A stretch of DNA of 64,000 bases from Gammaproteobacteria bacterium (lineage in GTDB: Bacteria > Pseudomonadota > Gammaproteobacteria > GCA-001735895): positions 1 through 64,000 of the forward strand of contig JAOTYD010000009.1 in assembly GCA_029862005.1 (NCBI GenBank). Direction: 5' to 3'. Shown one piece after another: positions 27,155 to 36,299 of the stretch (position 1 is the first letter of the stretch; each line of letters starts with the position of its first letter). The notes under the pieces are model-generated. The model worked only from the letters and a program-made list of their open reading frames with translations. It had not been told where the DNA came from and made no database searches. The translations under genes were made by a program, and so were the position numbers.

Positions 27155-28294
27155 GTGAGTTTGACGATGACGGAAAAAGGAACGCGCCGACAAGCGATCA
27201 TCGAAATCTGGCAGGCCGCAATCGATGCAGTCTCGGGTCGACAGGCGGTGCTGAATGCACTTGACGCAGATCCCGCGTTCAAGCCCGATCTGATCATGGC
27301 CGTTGGCAAGGCTGCATCCGGCATGTGCGTAGGCGCGCTCGAGCGCTTCCCTGGCTGCGATGCGCTCGTGGTGACCAAGTATGATCATGCGGATCAGTCC
27401 CTGCGCGAGCGGGCCAGCGTCGAGGTAATCGAGTCTGGACACCCGATTCCGGATCAGAATTCGCTGCTTGCGGGCCGTACCTTATTGTCTCGCATGCGCT
27501 CGATGCCCGCGGGCAGCCGGGTTTTATTGCTGGTGTCGGGTGGTGCGTCGGCGCTTGCCGAGGCTCTGCCGGAGGATATGACGCTGGCCGATTTGCAGGC
27601 AGTTACCGATGACATGATAGCCGGCGGTAAAACGATCGCCGAGATTAACAGCCGGCGCAAGCAGGCATCGCTGATCAAGGACGGTAAGCTGGTCGAAGCT
27701 TTCGGTGGCGCCGAGCTAAGGGTCTACGCCATTTCGGATGTCGAGGGGGACAGTATTTCTACTGTCGGTTCGGGAATCGGGGACTGTTATCGAGCGACAG
27801 CTGACGCACATTCGAGCATTATCGCCTCGAACCGGATTGCCCGCGAACAGGCTGCAAGCAAGGCCCATGAACTCGGGTTTAGCGTTTGCCTGAATGAGGA
27901 ATCGCTCTATGGCGACGTGTTTGATCTGGCTCTCGTTATCGGCGAGCGGCTGCGTCTGGCAAACCCCGGGATCTATATATGGGGAGGTGAACCCACCGTG
28001 GTATTGCCGGATAATCCGGGCAGAGGCGGGCGTAATCAGAGCCTCGCACTGGCCGCCTCGGAATGGTTTTCAGGCAGGGATAACGTTCTGCTGCTGGTAG
28101 CCGGAACCGATGGCACCGACGGGCCGACGACAGCCGCAGGCGGCCTCGTTGACGGAAAGACCTGGCACGAGGATGCGCTTCAGTTCCTGCAAAACGCCGA
28201 TGCCGGCCGTTACCTCGAGCAACACGATAGCCTGTTCGAAACCGGACCGACTAACACCAACGTGATGGATCTGGTCATTGCCATCGTCAGCTGA
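27155..28294 (+). CDS. Glycerate 2-kinase, GckA/MOFRL family
   Basis: A 379-residue cytoplasmic kinase of the DUF4147 + MOFRL type. It probably phosphorylates D-glycerate to 2-phosphoglycerate, linking glyoxylate or serine-cycle carbon to glycolysis. Seen motifs are AVGKAASGMC, VIESGHPIPDQNS, LLVSGGASAL and ISDVEGDSISTVGSG, and in the C-terminal MOFRL domain GGEPTVVLP, GRGGRNQSLALAAS and GTDGTDGPTTAAGGLVD. The start is probably the GTG with AAGGA 10 nt upstream; an ATG four codons later is possible. It lies near isocitrate-lyase genes, which make glyoxylate, but not in the same operon. Confidence 0.88.
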   Translation: MSLTMTEKGTRRQAIIEIWQAAIDAVSGRQAVLNALDADPAFKPDLIMAVGKAASGMCVGALERFPGCDALVVTKYDHADQSLRERASVEVIESGHPIPDQNSLLAGRTLLSRMRSMPAGSRVLLLVSGGASALAEALPEDMTLADLQAVTDDMIAGGKTIAEINSRRKQASLIKDGKLVEAFGGAELRVYAISDVEGDSISTVGSGIGDCYRATADAHSSIIASNRIAREQAASKAHELGFSVCLNEESLYGDVFDLALVIGERLRLANPGIYIWGGEPTVVLPDNPGRGGRNQSLALAASEWFSGRDNVLLLVAGTDGTDGPTTAAGGLVDGKTWHEDALQFLQNADAGRYLEQHDSLFETGPTNTNVMDLVIAIVS

Positions 28295-28368
28295 ATGACA
28301 AGCGTTAAAATAATCATATTCATATCTGAAATAATTGCGTTAATAGAGAACGGTCAAAGCGACACTGA

Positions 28369-29499
28369 CTATTGCCAGAAGTGTTTTTTACTTTTTTCGC
28401 CGGCTTCGCGCAACTGTCGATAAAGGTCCTTTTCGGCCTTGCTCAGCTTCTCCGGGATGTGTATCTGCAGGCGGATGTTCATATCGCCGCGCATCGGTGC
28501 TCCAAAAACCGGTAAGCCTTTACCCTTTAGTCGCAACACCTCATCCGGCTGCGAACCAGCGGGTACTTTGACCTGAACCTTTCCGTCCAGCGTCGGAACG
28601 CTGATCTTGGTACCGAGCACAGCATCGGGTATTGCAATTATTTCCCGGCGCCATAAATCGGCGCCGTGGCGTTCGAAGCGCGGGTCACGCTGGCTGTGGA
28701 CGATGACGAACAGATCACCTGTAGGGCCGCCAGCGGTCGGGCTGGGTAAGCCGTGTCCGGGTATACGTAGCGCCGTGCCTTCGTCAATACCGGCTGGTAT
28801 CGTCACCTTGAGATTATCATCCTGGTTGACTTCGCCGCGCCCGCCACAGGTCTTGCAGGGTTTATCGATAAAGGTCCCCTGGCCGTGGCATACCGGGCAG
28901 ACCATAATCTGCTGAAAACTGATCGAGCCCTTGTCCTTGGTTTCTTGTCGGCTGGTTACCTGCTTGCCGCTGCCGTTGCAATGACTGCAGGGGCGTGGTT
29001 CACTGCCTTTCTCGGCGCCGGTGCCGTTACAATCCCGGCAAGATACCGGACGGTTGAAGTGCACCGTTTCTTCACCACCGGAATTGACTTTTTCCAACGG
29101 GATAGTAAGCCTGACCTCGAGATCACTGCCTTTGGCGGGACCCCGTGGGTGGCGATGTCGTCCAAAAAAATCCCCGAATAAACCACCACCGCCAAGATCG
29201 AAACCGAATCCCATATCGCCGAAAATGTCGCCAAAATCGATACCGGAAAACAGGTCTTCGGCGGAAAAATCGGCCACTCCCGCGAAACCACGTGAATCGT
29301 AGTTTGCGCGTTTTTTCGGGTCTGAAAGTATGGCGTAGGCCTCGGCGATTTCCTTAAAATGCGCCTCGGCATCTGGTGACTTGTTGCGATCCGGGTGGTA
29401 TTTCAACGCTAGTTCGCGGAACCTGTCTTTTATCGTTTTCGCATCTGCGTCACGCGCTACGCCAAGAACCTCGTAATAGTCACGCTGTTCGCCGGCCAT
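28369..29499 (-). CDS. dnaJ: DnaJ-type co-chaperone
   Basis: Hsp40 of 376 residues with all classical parts in order: J domain with KYHPDRN (about 35-40), a Gly/Phe-rich linker (FGFDLGGGGLFGDFFG, about 95-115), four zinc-finger repeats (CRDCNGTG, CSHCNGSG, CPVCHGQG, CKTCGGRG), then the C-terminal substrate domains. It stimulates DnaK ATP hydrolysis and delivers unfolded clients. It follows dnaK by 8 nt in an operon. Sequence details such as FAGVADFSAEDLF differ from the usual gammaproteobacterial DnaJ, so it may be a second, accessory copy. Confidence 0.88.
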   Translation of the reverse strand: MAGEQRDYYEVLGVARDADAKTIKDRFRELALKYHPDRNKSPDAEAHFKEIAEAYAILSDPKKRANYDSRGFAGVADFSAEDLFSGIDFGDIFGDMGFGFDLGGGGLFGDFFGRHRHPRGPAKGSDLEVRLTIPLEKVNSGGEETVHFNRPVSCRDCNGTGAEKGSEPRPCSHCNGSGKQVTSRQETKDKGSISFQQIMVCPVCHGQGTFIDKPCKTCGGRGEVNQDDNLKVTIPAGIDEGTALRIPGHGLPSPTAGGPTGDLFVIVHSQRDPRFERHGADLWRREIIAIPDAVLGTKISVPTLDGKVQVKVPAGSQPDEVLRLKGKGLPVFGAPMRGDMNIRLQIHIPEKLSKAEKDLYRQLREAGEKSKKHFWQ

Positions 29500-29507
29500 G
29501 AGACGAT

Positions 29508-31385
29508 TTAACGGGTTTCTGTGTAATCGGCATCGACTACTTTGCCGCGGGGACCCGCACCGGAGGGTTTGGCTTCACCACCGGCGCCACTCATGTCGGG
29601 TGCCGCCTGGTGTGCGTAGGGGCCCGACTTGGGTGCTTCCGAACTTTGCGAATAAATCACGGTACCGGCTTCCTTGATAACTTCTTCGAGTTCCTGTGCG
29701 CGCTGGCTGGCTTGTACGGCGTCTTTTTTATCGATCGCTTCTCGTGTTTGATGCATGCCGCTTTGCAGGCGATTTTTCATTTCGTCGGTCAACTTGTCGC
29801 TGAACTCGGCCAGTATCTTTTCAGCCTGGTAGCAAATATTGTCCGCATTGTTAAGTTTGTCGACCTGTTCGCGTCGTATTTTGTCTTCGTCGGCATATTT
29901 TTCGGCTTCATCGATCTGACGTTGTTTTTCTTCATCGCTTAATCGAGTGGAGCCGGTGATGCGGATCGATTGCGATTTTCCGGTGGCCTGATCCTTGGCG
30001 GTAACATTTAAAATACCGTTGGCGTCAATATCGAAGGTGACGTCGACTTTCGGAATACCCCGGGGTGCCGGCGGTAAACCATCGAGGTTGAATTCGCCGA
30101 GGCTGGTATTGTCACGCGCCATCGGTCTTTCACCCTGGTAAATGTGGACCGTGACTGCTGTCTGCATGTCTGCCGCGGTAGTAAAGGTTTCGGTATGCTT
30201 TACCGGAATCGGCGAATTACGCGAAATCAGGGCAGTCGCGACACCGCCCAGGGTTTCTACGCCGAGGGTCAGCGGTGTGACGTCGACCAGCACGATGTCG
30301 CTAACTTCGCCGCTCAAAACACCGGCCTGTATTGCGGCTCCGCTGGCGACGCATTCCATCGGATCGACGCCCATTTCGGCTTTACGTCCAAACAGGTCTT
30401 CAAAATACTTGTGCACTACCGGCATACGTGTCGGTCCACCGACGAATACAATTCGGTCAATTTCCTGGGCGCTAACGCCGGCATCGTGCAGCGCCTGTTC
30501 GATTGGACCTCGGCACTTCTCTACGACGTCATTAACCTGCCGTTCCAACTCGGTACGGTTTAAATCCAGTTCGAGATGCTTCGGTTCTCCCGCTACGGCG
30601 GTCAGATAAGGCAGGCTGATATGGGTGGTAGTGCTGGTTGAGAGTTCTATTTTCGCGATTTCAGCGGCTTCCCTGATACGTGCCATCGCTTTTACGTCTG
30701 ATCTTATATCGTTCCCGGTTTCCTGGTTAAATTTATCGGTAATGTAATTGACCAGGTTTTGATCCATGTCCGTACCGCCGAGTTGGGTATCTCCGCTGGT
30801 CGCTTTGACTTCAAATACGCCCTTACCAAACTCCATGATGGTGACATCCAGGGTGCCACCACCAAAGTCGATGACGGCGATACGCAATTCTTCACCTGCA
30901 CGATCAAGTCCGTAGGCCAGCGACGCGGCGGTGGGTTCGTTGACCAGGCGCTCGACTTCGAGACCCGCGATACGGCAAGCATCCTTAGTTGCGCTGCGCT
31001 GGTTATCGTCAAAATAGGCGGGCACCGTGACGACCGCCTTGGTAACTGGCTCACCGAGAAAGGCTTCCGCGTCATCCTTGATTTTTTTCAACAGGAAGGC
31101 GGATAACTGTTCAGGAGAGAATTTTTTGTCACGTAAAGTAATTTCTTCGCGTTGCCCCATACGCCGTTTGAAAGCTGACGTCGTGCCTTCCGGGTTGGCA
31201 GCCTGCTGGCGCCGTGCCGGCTCTCCGACCAGCGTTTGTCCATCTGCTGTTATTGCCACGTAGCTGGGAAATGCTTTACCCCCGAGACTGATGCCTTCTG
31301 CGCTTGGAATGATGACTGGCCGGCCACCCCGGAGTACGGCGGCAGCTGAATTTGACGTGCCCAGATCTATACCGATGATTGCCAT
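29508..31385 (-). CDS. dnaK: DnaK-type Hsp70 chaperone, divergent copy
   Basis: Hsp70 of 625 residues: nucleotide-binding domain from [20 protein letters not shown] to about 370, linker [19 protein letters not shown], substrate-binding domain, and lid ending [10 protein letters not shown]. The phosphate loop reads DLGTSNS where E. coli-type DnaK has DLGTTNS, and the strand after it lacks the usual SCVA. The linker ([14 protein letters not shown]) also resembles non-gammaproteobacterial DnaK proteins. No grpE lies next to it. The operon is dnaK-dnaJ. These points suggest an accessory or horizontally acquired pair. A perfect FNR box lies 127 bp upstream. Confidence 0.88.
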   Translation of the reverse strand: MAIIGIDLGTSNSAAAVLRGGRPVIIPSAEGISLGGKAFPSYVAITADGQTLVGEPARRQQAANPEGTTSAFKRRMGQREEITLRDKKFSPEQLSAFLLKKIKDDAEAFLGEPVTKAVVTVPAYFDDNQRSATKDACRIAGLEVERLVNEPTAASLAYGLDRAGEELRIAVIDFGGGTLDVTIMEFGKGVFEVKATSGDTQLGGTDMDQNLVNYITDKFNQETGNDIRSDVKAMARIREAAEIAKIELSTSTTTHISLPYLTAVAGEPKHLELDLNRTELERQVNDVVEKCRGPIEQALHDAGVSAQEIDRIVFVGGPTRMPVVHKYFEDLFGRKAEMGVDPMECVASGAAIQAGVLSGEVSDIVLVDVTPLTLGVETLGGVATALISRNSPIPVKHTETFTTAADMQTAVTVHIYQGERPMARDNTSLGEFNLDGLPPAPRGIPKVDVTFDIDANGILNVTAKDQATGKSQSIRITGSTRLSDEEKQRQIDEAEKYADEDKIRREQVDKLNNADNICYQAEKILAEFSDKLTDEMKNRLQSGMHQTREAIDKKDAVQASQRAQELEEVIKEAGTVIYSQSSEAPKSGPYAHQAAPDMSGAGGEAKPSGAGPRGKVVDADYTETR

Positions 31386-31480
31386 GACTTACCCCGTTCT
31401 TGTTATCAGCCGGATCTCAATGTCGACTGAATTAGCCAATTACCTGATAAAAATCAATTATGACATTAAATCAACTCCTC

Positions 31481-31506
31481 GATACTTATCAAATCTATTA
31501 AGTATC
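31481..31506. promoter_or_regulatory. Inverted repeat upstream of dnaK
   Basis: GATACTTA and TAAGTATC form 8-bp arms around a 10-nt spacer, about 95-120 bp upstream of the dnaK start. This is not CIRCE. On the minus strand it contains a possible -10 hexamer (GATAAG) 21 nt after the FNR box. Operator or leader structure; function unknown. Confidence 0.4.
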
Positions 31507-31511
31507 AGTAG

Positions 31512-31525
31512 TTGATTTACATCAA
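31512..31525 (-). promoter_or_regulatory. FNR/ANR-type binding site upstream of dnaKJ
   Basis: TTGATTTACATCAA matches the FNR consensus TTGAT-N4-ATCAA at every defined base. On the minus strand, a -10-like GATAAG begins 21 nt downstream, close to the spacing of a class II FNR-activated promoter (site centred near -41). The only downstream gene on this strand is dnaK. Confidence 0.6.
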
Positions 31526-31572
31526 ACAGGTTAACGGCTTTAGAGCCTGCGTTGGTCCCTTAGCAAGAAGAT

Positions 31573-31587
31573 TGCAGATAATCTGCA
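31573..31587. promoter_or_regulatory. Perfect 15-bp palindrome between prpE and dnaK
   Basis: TGCAGAT-A-ATCTGCA is a perfect inverted repeat with a single central base, located 43 bp downstream of the prpE stop. There is no T-run, so it is more operator-like than terminator-like. The regulator is unknown. Confidence 0.35.
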
Positions 31588-31629
31588 CGGAGAGGGGTGA
31601 TCATGGCCAGACGGGCAGCGGATTCTGGC

Positions 31630-33498
31630 CTAAAGCAGCACCTTGATTTCGTCCAGTGCTGCCGGATCTTCGATGGTCGACGGAACAACATACTCGTCGC
31701 CATCCACCATCGCACGCAGGGTCTTGCGCAGTATCTTGCCAGAACGGGTTTTGGGTAAACGTCCTACGACAAGGGCTTCCTTGAAGGCGGCGACCGCTCC
31801 AATATCCTGTCGCACCAACTGCACCAGCTCCTCGACAATTTGATCGGGTTTTGCGCCCTCGGCGTTTTTCAACACGACGAACCCCATCGGCATCTGGCCC
31901 TTGAGTTCATCCCGCCGACCGATGACCGCACACTCGGCCACCATCGGGTGCTTGCCGACGACTTCTTCCATTTCACCGGTGGACAGGCGATGACCCGCGA
32001 CATTGATGACGTCGTCGACGCGGCCCATGATGTAAAGGTAGCCATCCTCATCGAAGTAGCCACCGTCACCGGTGGTGAAAAAACCGGGGTAGGTTTCCAG
32101 GTAATTCGACTTGAAGCGTTCGACATCACCCCAGATCGTGGTCAGGCAGCTCGGCGGCAACGGCAGCTTGATCGCTATGAAACCCTGTTCATTGGCAGGG
32201 AGTTCGTTACCCGCTTCATCGAGTATCCTGACGTTGAATCCTGGCACCGGCATCGTCGACGAACCTGATTTGACCGGCATCGATTCGAGACCATGCAGGT
32301 TGGCGGCGATAGCCCAGCCGGTCTCGGTCTGCCACCAGTGGTCGAGCACTGGAACTTTGAAAGTCTCTGCCAGCCATTCGTAGGTTGGTGGGTCGAGTCG
32401 TTCGCCGGCGGCAAAAATGGTTTTCAGGCAAGACAGGTCGTACTGGTGCGCCAGCTTCGCCTCAGGATCTTCCTTCTTGATGGCTCGAAACGCGGTCGGC
32501 GCGGTAAACAATGCTTTTACGCCGTGCTCAGAGATAACTCGCCAGAAGGCTCCCGCATCCGGGGTCATGATTGGTTTGCCCTCGTACAGTATCGTGGTAC
32601 AGCCGTGAATCAGGGGTCCATAGACAATGTAGGAATGACCGACGACCCAGCCGACATCCGACGCGGCCCAGTAAACGTCGCCGGGTTCAATATCGTAAAT
32701 CGCGGTCATACTGTATTTCATGGCAACGGCATGGCCCCCGTTTTCGCGTACCACGCCCTTGGGCTTGCCGGTAGTACCCGAGGTGTAAAGTATGTATAGG
32801 GGATCGGTGCCTTTAACCGGCACACAGGCTGCCGGGTTCGCAGCGGCCAGCGCCTGTTGCCAGTCAACGTCACGCCCGGCCTGCATCGTGGCACTGGCCT
32901 CGGGACGTTGCAGCACCACGCAGGTTGCGGGTTTGTGTTGCGCCATTTCGATCGCGGTGTCGACGATAGGCTTGTATTCGATGACCCGGTTGATCTCGAT
33001 ACCGCAGGATGCAGTCAACAGGACTTTCGGGGTCGCGTCATCGAGGCGCACCGAGAGTTCAGGTGGTGCAAACCCTCCGAACACGACCGAGTGCACCGCG
33101 CCGAGACGCGCGCAGGCGAGCATTGATATCACCGCTTCGGGGATCATCGGCAGATAGATAACGACGCGGTCGCCTTTTTCGACGCCGTGGTTTTTAAGCA
33201 TGCCCGCGCACAGGGCCACCGCGTCTCGAAGCTCGCGGTAACTGTATTTTTTTTGCTGGTGGGTTACCGGGGAATCATAGATCAATGCCGTTTGATCACC
33301 GCGACCGTTTTCAACATGGTAATCGACGGCGAGGTGACAGGTATTTAGTTCGCCGTCGGCGAACCAGCGCTGGACACCATGTTCGTCCGTGCTGAGGACC
33401 TTCTCGGCCGGTTTATACCAGTCCAGTTGGCGTGCCTTCTCTGCCCAGAATGCCTCTGGATTTTCGATTGATGCCTGGTATTCATCCCGATATGACAT
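31630..33498 (-). CDS. prpE: Propionyl-CoA synthetase (PrpE-type acyl-CoA synthetase)
   Basis: AMP-forming ligase of 622 residues that activates propionate (and often acetate) to the CoA thioester. The N-terminal domain SYRDEYQASIENPEAFWAEK is the ACAS_N lead. The P-loop-like YILYTSGTTGKPKGVVRENG, the adenylate motif WWQTETGW and the lysine motif [14 protein letters not shown] (site of regulatory acetylation in relatives) are all present. The ENGGHAVA stretch after the P loop is typical of PrpE and separates it from the acetyl-CoA synthetase at 43-45 kb. No methylcitrate-cycle gene (prpB/C/D) is adjacent. Confidence 0.88.
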   Translation of the reverse strand: MSYRDEYQASIENPEAFWAEKARQLDWYKPAEKVLSTDEHGVQRWFADGELNTCHLAVDYHVENGRGDQTALIYDSPVTHQQKKYSYRELRDAVALCAGMLKNHGVEKGDRVVIYLPMIPEAVISMLACARLGAVHSVVFGGFAPPELSVRLDDATPKVLLTASCGIEINRVIEYKPIVDTAIEMAQHKPATCVVLQRPEASATMQAGRDVDWQQALAAANPAACVPVKGTDPLYILYTSGTTGKPKGVVRENGGHAVAMKYSMTAIYDIEPGDVYWAASDVGWVVGHSYIVYGPLIHGCTTILYEGKPIMTPDAGAFWRVISEHGVKALFTAPTAFRAIKKEDPEAKLAHQYDLSCLKTIFAAGERLDPPTYEWLAETFKVPVLDHWWQTETGWAIAANLHGLESMPVKSGSSTMPVPGFNVRILDEAGNELPANEQGFIAIKLPLPPSCLTTIWGDVERFKSNYLETYPGFFTTGDGGYFDEDGYLYIMGRVDDVINVAGHRLSTGEMEEVVGKHPMVAECAVIGRRDELKGQMPMGFVVLKNAEGAKPDQIVEELVQLVRQDIGAVAAFKEALVVGRLPKTRSGKILRKTLRAMVDGDEYVVPSTIEDPAALDEIKVLL

Positions 33499-33657
33499 TA
33501 ACTACCCCCTCAAGCAGGACTTAGAATAGCGCTTAGCGACGTTCGCAGCATCATATTACGCGCAGGAATTACAGACAATACGGTTTCTCGACGCCTGGAA
33601 TATTTAAAAAATCACTAACCGGGACGATTGTAAAATAGTCGATCGCGGCAATATGGG

Positions 33658-34581
33658 TCACGAATTTGCTTCGATACCGAAGCATTCATGCATGATTTCG
33701 ATAAAGCGTTTCGAAGGCGCCGACAGAAATTTTCCCTTGCGCGTAACAATACCGTAACTTCGCTTTGGAAAGTACTGGTCAACCGGAATCACGTTCATTT
33801 TATTGCGGTCCTGCTCGGTAATACAGACATCGGTGACGATGGAAATGCCCTGTCCGAGGCTGACGTAGCGCTTGATGACTTCCCATCCACCCGCCTCGAG
33901 CGTGACCCGAAAATTAACATTATGTTGTGCAAATACCATTTTCACGATATGCCAGGTACTGAGGTGGCGGGGGGGCAGAATCAGTCCGTACTCCCCGATG
34001 TCGGCCAGGGTAATCTTTTCCATTTGCGCTAGTGGATGATCGAGTGGTGTAATCACGACCGGGTTGTAGGTGACGATCGGGGCATAAACCAGGTCATCGG
34101 GCACTTCCAGCATTGAGCCGACGGCAAAATCCACCGAGTCGGTACGCAACATTTCCATACCGTTGCGGCCCGTTTCGTTGGCGAGACGTAGCTTGATTGC
34201 CGGGTACTGAAGCGAGAACTTGCCGACCGGCTCTGGCAGTACGTAAAGGATGGTCGATTCGCCGGCAGCAATATTGAGTTCGCCTGAAGTCAGGTTGCCG
34301 CAGTGCGCATCGAAGGTTTCCTTGAGGCGGTCGATACCCTGGACGTGTGGCAAACACAGTTCGTAAAGAATACTGCCTTCGGTGGTGAGGCTTAACCTGG
34401 GACCACTGCGTTCGAACAGGATGGTGTCCATCTCTTCTTCGAGCGCATGTATTTGCAGCGAAATGGTCGGTTGACTGGCAAATAGTGATTCGGCTGCCTT
34501 GGTCATACTGCCCAACTTTGCAGTCTGGCAGAATGCGCGCAGCTTCTTTAAATGATTTTGCTTGTAATAGGAATTTGACAT
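33658..34581 (-). CDS. LysR-family transcriptional regulator, CysB-like effector domain
   Basis: A 307-residue DNA-binding regulator. The winged helix-turn-helix is at the N terminus (MTKAAESLFASQPTISLQIH, about 25-45), followed by a CysB/Cbl-type effector-binding domain with AAGESTILYVLPEPVGKF and SLGQGISIVTDV. It is divergent from isocitrate lyase across a 339-bp region, the standard LysR-target arrangement, so aceA is the leading candidate target. The effector is unknown. The shared region has two copies of ATTGAGTAA that could be its sites. Confidence 0.88.
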   Translation of the reverse strand: MSNSYYKQNHLKKLRAFCQTAKLGSMTKAAESLFASQPTISLQIHALEEEMDTILFERSGPRLSLTTEGSILYELCLPHVQGIDRLKETFDAHCGNLTSGELNIAAGESTILYVLPEPVGKFSLQYPAIKLRLANETGRNGMEMLRTDSVDFAVGSMLEVPDDLVYAPIVTYNPVVITPLDHPLAQMEKITLADIGEYGLILPPRHLSTWHIVKMVFAQHNVNFRVTLEAGGWEVIKRYVSLGQGISIVTDVCITEQDRNKMNVIPVDQYFPKRSYGIVTRKGKFLSAPSKRFIEIMHECFGIEANS

Positions 34582-34604
34582 CGACTCACTCGCGAAATCA
34601 CATT

Positions 34605-34619
34605 ATTGAGTAATTCAAT
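34605..34619. promoter_or_regulatory. Candidate LysR-type site near the lysR start
   Basis: ATTGAGTAATTCAAT is an inverted repeat (ATTGA-N5-TCAAT) 24 bp from the lysR start codon. Its ATTGAGTAA core recurs 212 bp away on the aceA side. It would suit autorepression by the adjacent LysR protein. Confidence 0.4.
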
Positions 34620-34814
34620 GCGAATATCAAACAAGATGTATTTATTCAATCATTACCCCAGCAATCGACTTGCTTCAACCTGGTGATTTCGGTCCAGATC
34701 GAAGAGTCGCCGTAAGCGAGTGAAATGTCGTGGCTTCGCTAGTTTCTGCCCGGTTCAAAAGGCAAGATTGGTGTTATTCCGCATGAATGGTTCTATTGTG
34801 ATATCCAATAGACA

Positions 34815-34829
34815 AAATTGAGTAAATTT
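34815..34829. promoter_or_regulatory. Candidate LysR-type site upstream of aceA
   Basis: AAATTGAGTAAATTT is an inverted repeat (AAATT-N5-AATTT) about 92-106 bp upstream of the aceA start, sharing ATTGAGTAA with the site next to lysR. The position is compatible with activation or repression of aceA. Confidence 0.4.
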
Positions 34830-34920
34830 ACTTTTTAAATAATAAAACAAGCGTATATTTAACGGTTTACGGGTATTGAGCCTAATTTAAATCAATCTGT
34901 ATTTTGAGAGATACGACGAG

Positions 34921-36225
34921 ATGACAAGAGACGAACAAATCGCTGCTCTGGAGCAAGAGTGGCAGGAAAATCCACGTTGGAAAAATGTAACGCGCGGCTA
35001 TAGCGCGGCAGACGTGGTGCGCTTACGTGGTTCCATACAACCTGAAAATACGTTGGCGCGTATGGGTTCCGAGAAACTCTGGCAGCAGGTAAACGGCGGC
35101 GCGAAGAAAGGCTATGTCAACAGTATGGGCGCGATCACCGGTGGCCAGGCAATGCAGCAGGCAAAAGCAGGGATCGAGGCGATTTACCTGTCGGGGTGGC
35201 AGGTTGCCGCTGACGGCAATACTTCAGAAACAATGTACCCGGACCAGTCGCTGTATGCCTACGATTCGGTTCCGGCGATGGTGCGTCGTATCAACAACAG
35301 CTTTCGCCGTGCCGATGAAATTCAATGGAGTCGCGGCGCTAATCCCGGGGACGCCGGCTACGTCGATTATTTCCTGCCCATCGTTGCCGATGCCGAGGCC
35401 GGGTTTGGCGGCGTACTGAATGCATTCGAGTTGATGAAAAACATGATATCCGCAGGTGCCGGCGGCGTTCACTTTGAAGATCAACTGGCCGCGGTCAAGA
35501 AATGCGGGCACATGGGTGGCAAGGTCCTGATACCCACCCAGGAAGCGGTACAAAAGCTTATTGCGGCGCGCCTGGCGGCTGATGTCATGGGGGTACCAAC
35601 CGTGCTGTTGGCCCGCACCGACGCCGAGGCAGCCAACCTGCTGACTTCGGACGTTGACGATAATGACAAACCCTTTGTTACCGGTGAGCGTACCGATGAA
35701 GGTTTTTACTGTGTTAAAAATGGTCTCGAGCAGGCGATTTCGCGCGGCGTGTCCTATGCGAAATACGCCGACATGGTATGGTGTGAAACCGGGACCCCGG
35801 ATCTTGGCTTCGCGCGGGAGTGGGCCGAGGCCGTGCGTGCGGTTCATCCTGGAAAACTACTCGCCTACAACTGTTCACCGTCCTTTAACTGGAAAAAAAA
35901 CCTCGATGACAAAACCATTGCCGAGTTCCAGGACAAGCTGGCCGAGATGGGCTACAAGTACCAGTTCATAACGCTCGCCGGTATCCACAACATGTGGTAC
36001 AACATGTTCGATCTGGCCTACGATTACGCGCGCGGCGAAGGCATGAAACACTACGTCGAAAAGGTTCAGGAACCTGAATTTGCCGCTGCCGACAAGGGCT
36101 ACAGTTTTGTATCGCACCAACAGGAAGTGGGTGCCGGTTATTTTGACGATGTGACTACTACCATCCAGGGCGGAGCTTCATCGGTAACCGCGATGTCAGG
36201 TTCGACCGAGGAAGATCAGTTCTAA
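34921..36225 (+). CDS. aceA: Isocitrate lyase
   Basis: Glyoxylate-shunt enzyme of 434 residues, the same length as E. coli AceA, cleaving isocitrate to succinate and glyoxylate. The catalytic loop KKCGHMGGKVL is intact, as are VHFEDQLA (Mg2+ site region), ERTDEGFYCVKNGLEQAISR and the C-terminal SSVTAMSGSTEEDQF. It allows growth on acetate or fatty acids together with the acs and prpE genes nearby. Malate synthase is not in the window. An intrinsic terminator follows. Confidence 0.97.
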   Translation: MTRDEQIAALEQEWQENPRWKNVTRGYSAADVVRLRGSIQPENTLARMGSEKLWQQVNGGAKKGYVNSMGAITGGQAMQQAKAGIEAIYLSGWQVAADGNTSETMYPDQSLYAYDSVPAMVRRINNSFRRADEIQWSRGANPGDAGYVDYFLPIVADAEAGFGGVLNAFELMKNMISAGAGGVHFEDQLAAVKKCGHMGGKVLIPTQEAVQKLIAARLAADVMGVPTVLLARTDAEAANLLTSDVDDNDKPFVTGERTDEGFYCVKNGLEQAISRGVSYAKYADMVWCETGTPDLGFAREWAEAVRAVHPGKLLAYNCSPSFNWKKNLDDKTIAEFQDKLAEMGYKYQFITLAGIHNMWYNMFDLAYDYARGEGMKHYVEKVQEPEFAAADKGYSFVSHQQEVGAGYFDDVTTTIQGGASSVTAMSGSTEEDQF

Positions 36226-36251
36226 CCGGTAAATTCACTGGACAACAAAAG

Positions 36252-36282
36252 CGCCCACGGTTTTACTGTGGGCGTTTTTTTT
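36252..36282 (+). terminator. Intrinsic terminator after aceA
   Basis: CGCCCACGG pairs with CTGTGGGCG around a TTTTA loop and is followed by eight T residues. It lies 26 nt after the aceA stop and 18 nt before the RraA-like gene, so that gene needs read-through or its own promoter. Confidence 0.9.
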
Positions 36283-36299
36283 GGCAACGAGTAATCTTA

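Larger units (their letters stand above)
34582..34920. other. Intergenic regulatory region between lysR and aceA
   Basis: This 339-bp stretch has no supportable gene. It is AT-rich on the aceA side (positions 34810-34890). It must hold the promoters of both divergent genes. Two ATTGAGTAA motifs, one near each gene, are the only repeated element I find. I cannot place a confident -35/-10 pair. Confidence 0.7.

Noticed and set aside
31386-31629. Sigma-32 or CIRCE element for dnaK
   Set aside because: No CTTGAAA/CCCCAT pair or TTAGCACTC-N9-GAGTGCTAA repeat is present in the gap.
31605-31630. Hairpin GGCCAGA / TCTGGCC directly after the prpE stop
   Set aside because: The loop is 12 nt and no T-run follows on the minus strand, so I do not call it a terminator.
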